From: Flavobacteriaceae bacterium
GTDB lineage: Bacteria > Bacteroidota > Bacteroidia > Flavobacteriales > Flavobacteriaceae
Length of the DNA: 21,441 bases
Assembly: GCA_021151665.1 (NCBI GenBank)
Contig: JAGKWW010000059.1
Location: forward strand, 1 to 21,441
Direction: 5' to 3'
The position numbers were made by a program, and so were the translations under genes. The notes under the pieces were generated by a model. It was not told where the DNA came from. It saw nothing but the letters and a program-made list of their open reading frames with translations, and did no database searches. Below, in pieces: positions 21,331 through 21,441 of the stretch. How positions within the stretch are numbered: position 1 is the first letter of the stretch; the number at the start of each line of letters is the position of its first letter.

Positions 21331-21441
21331 TATTTTGAATGATGAATTTAATTTGGGGGAGAGGCTGAGGTCGGAATTTGGAAGTCCGAGGTCCGGGGTC
21401 ATGCCGGAACGTAGTGTTCCATGTGGCTTCGCCGAACCACT
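21331..21441. repeat. Repeat mosaic upstream of the transketolase operon
   Basis: No gene. It contains GAATGAT and GAATTTA heptads (21335-21350), three GTCCGAG-like heptads (21384-21404) related to the 13023 array, and the 26-bp repeat at 21416-21441 that is identical to 407-432. The window ends inside this mosaic. Confidence 0.75.

Overview
The window reads as chromosomal DNA of a member of the Bacteroidota, most likely a Flavobacterium-like member of the Flavobacteriaceae. Four things point that way: promoter elements of the TAnnTTTG type instead of TATAAT (before truA, the phr gene, the transketolase operon and a small pseudogene), a surface protein with a type IX secretion C-terminal sorting domain, a transketolase split into two genes, and long non-coding stretches built from a mosaic of short dispersed repeats. 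Most genes are fairly GC-rich and housekeeping-like. One 2.3 kb gene (3185-5488) is strikingly AT-rich and stands out as an acquired gene.

Layout. 1-589: repeat mosaic without genes. 590-3125: truA and an ABC exporter in a tight operon. 3126-5488: an AAA_13 ABC-type ATPase with a CxxC zinc-hook-like motif and a C-terminal R-E-H triad resembling the RloC/PrrC anticodon nucleases, preceded by a promoter-overlapping 10-bp inverted repeat. 5489-6948: dihydrolipoyl dehydrogenase. 6949-7704: terminators and repeats. 7705-10389 (minus): a secreted type IX sorted protein. 10390-10750: repeats and an ATG-less open frame. 10751-11377 (minus): archaemetzincin-type zinc protease lipoprotein. 11404-11671: a decayed small secreted lipocalin-like gene with an intact promoter. 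11702-13012: secreted serine beta-lactamase-like hydrolase. 13013-13917: repeats, including a 12 x 7-bp tandem array. 13918-17210: light-dependent DNA repair cluster, an iron-sulfur photolyase (minus) divergent from a CRY-DASH photolyase plus a translationally coupled DUF2805 protein. 17207-18130 (minus): LysR regulator. 18131-19364: AT-rich leader and two small genes of unknown function. 19410-21291 (minus): two-gene transketolase operon. 21292-21441: its promoter and more repeats.

How the genes relate. Apart from truA-ABC, phr-DUF2805 and the two transketolase genes, neighbours look functionally independent. The photolyase pair shares a divergent intergenic region and together would cover UV dimer repair or blue-light sensing. 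The strongest candidate for an unusual system is the stand-alone RloC-like ATPase/nuclease, a probable phage or stress defence gene wedged between housekeeping genes with no accompanying restriction-modification system. The second theme is the repeat landscape: a family of about 100 bp that sits just after gene ends or terminators in the same orientation, and arrays with 7-bp periodicity that abut the -7 boxes of two promoters and fill the ribosome-binding region of a third gene. Everything here was read by eye; no database search was run.
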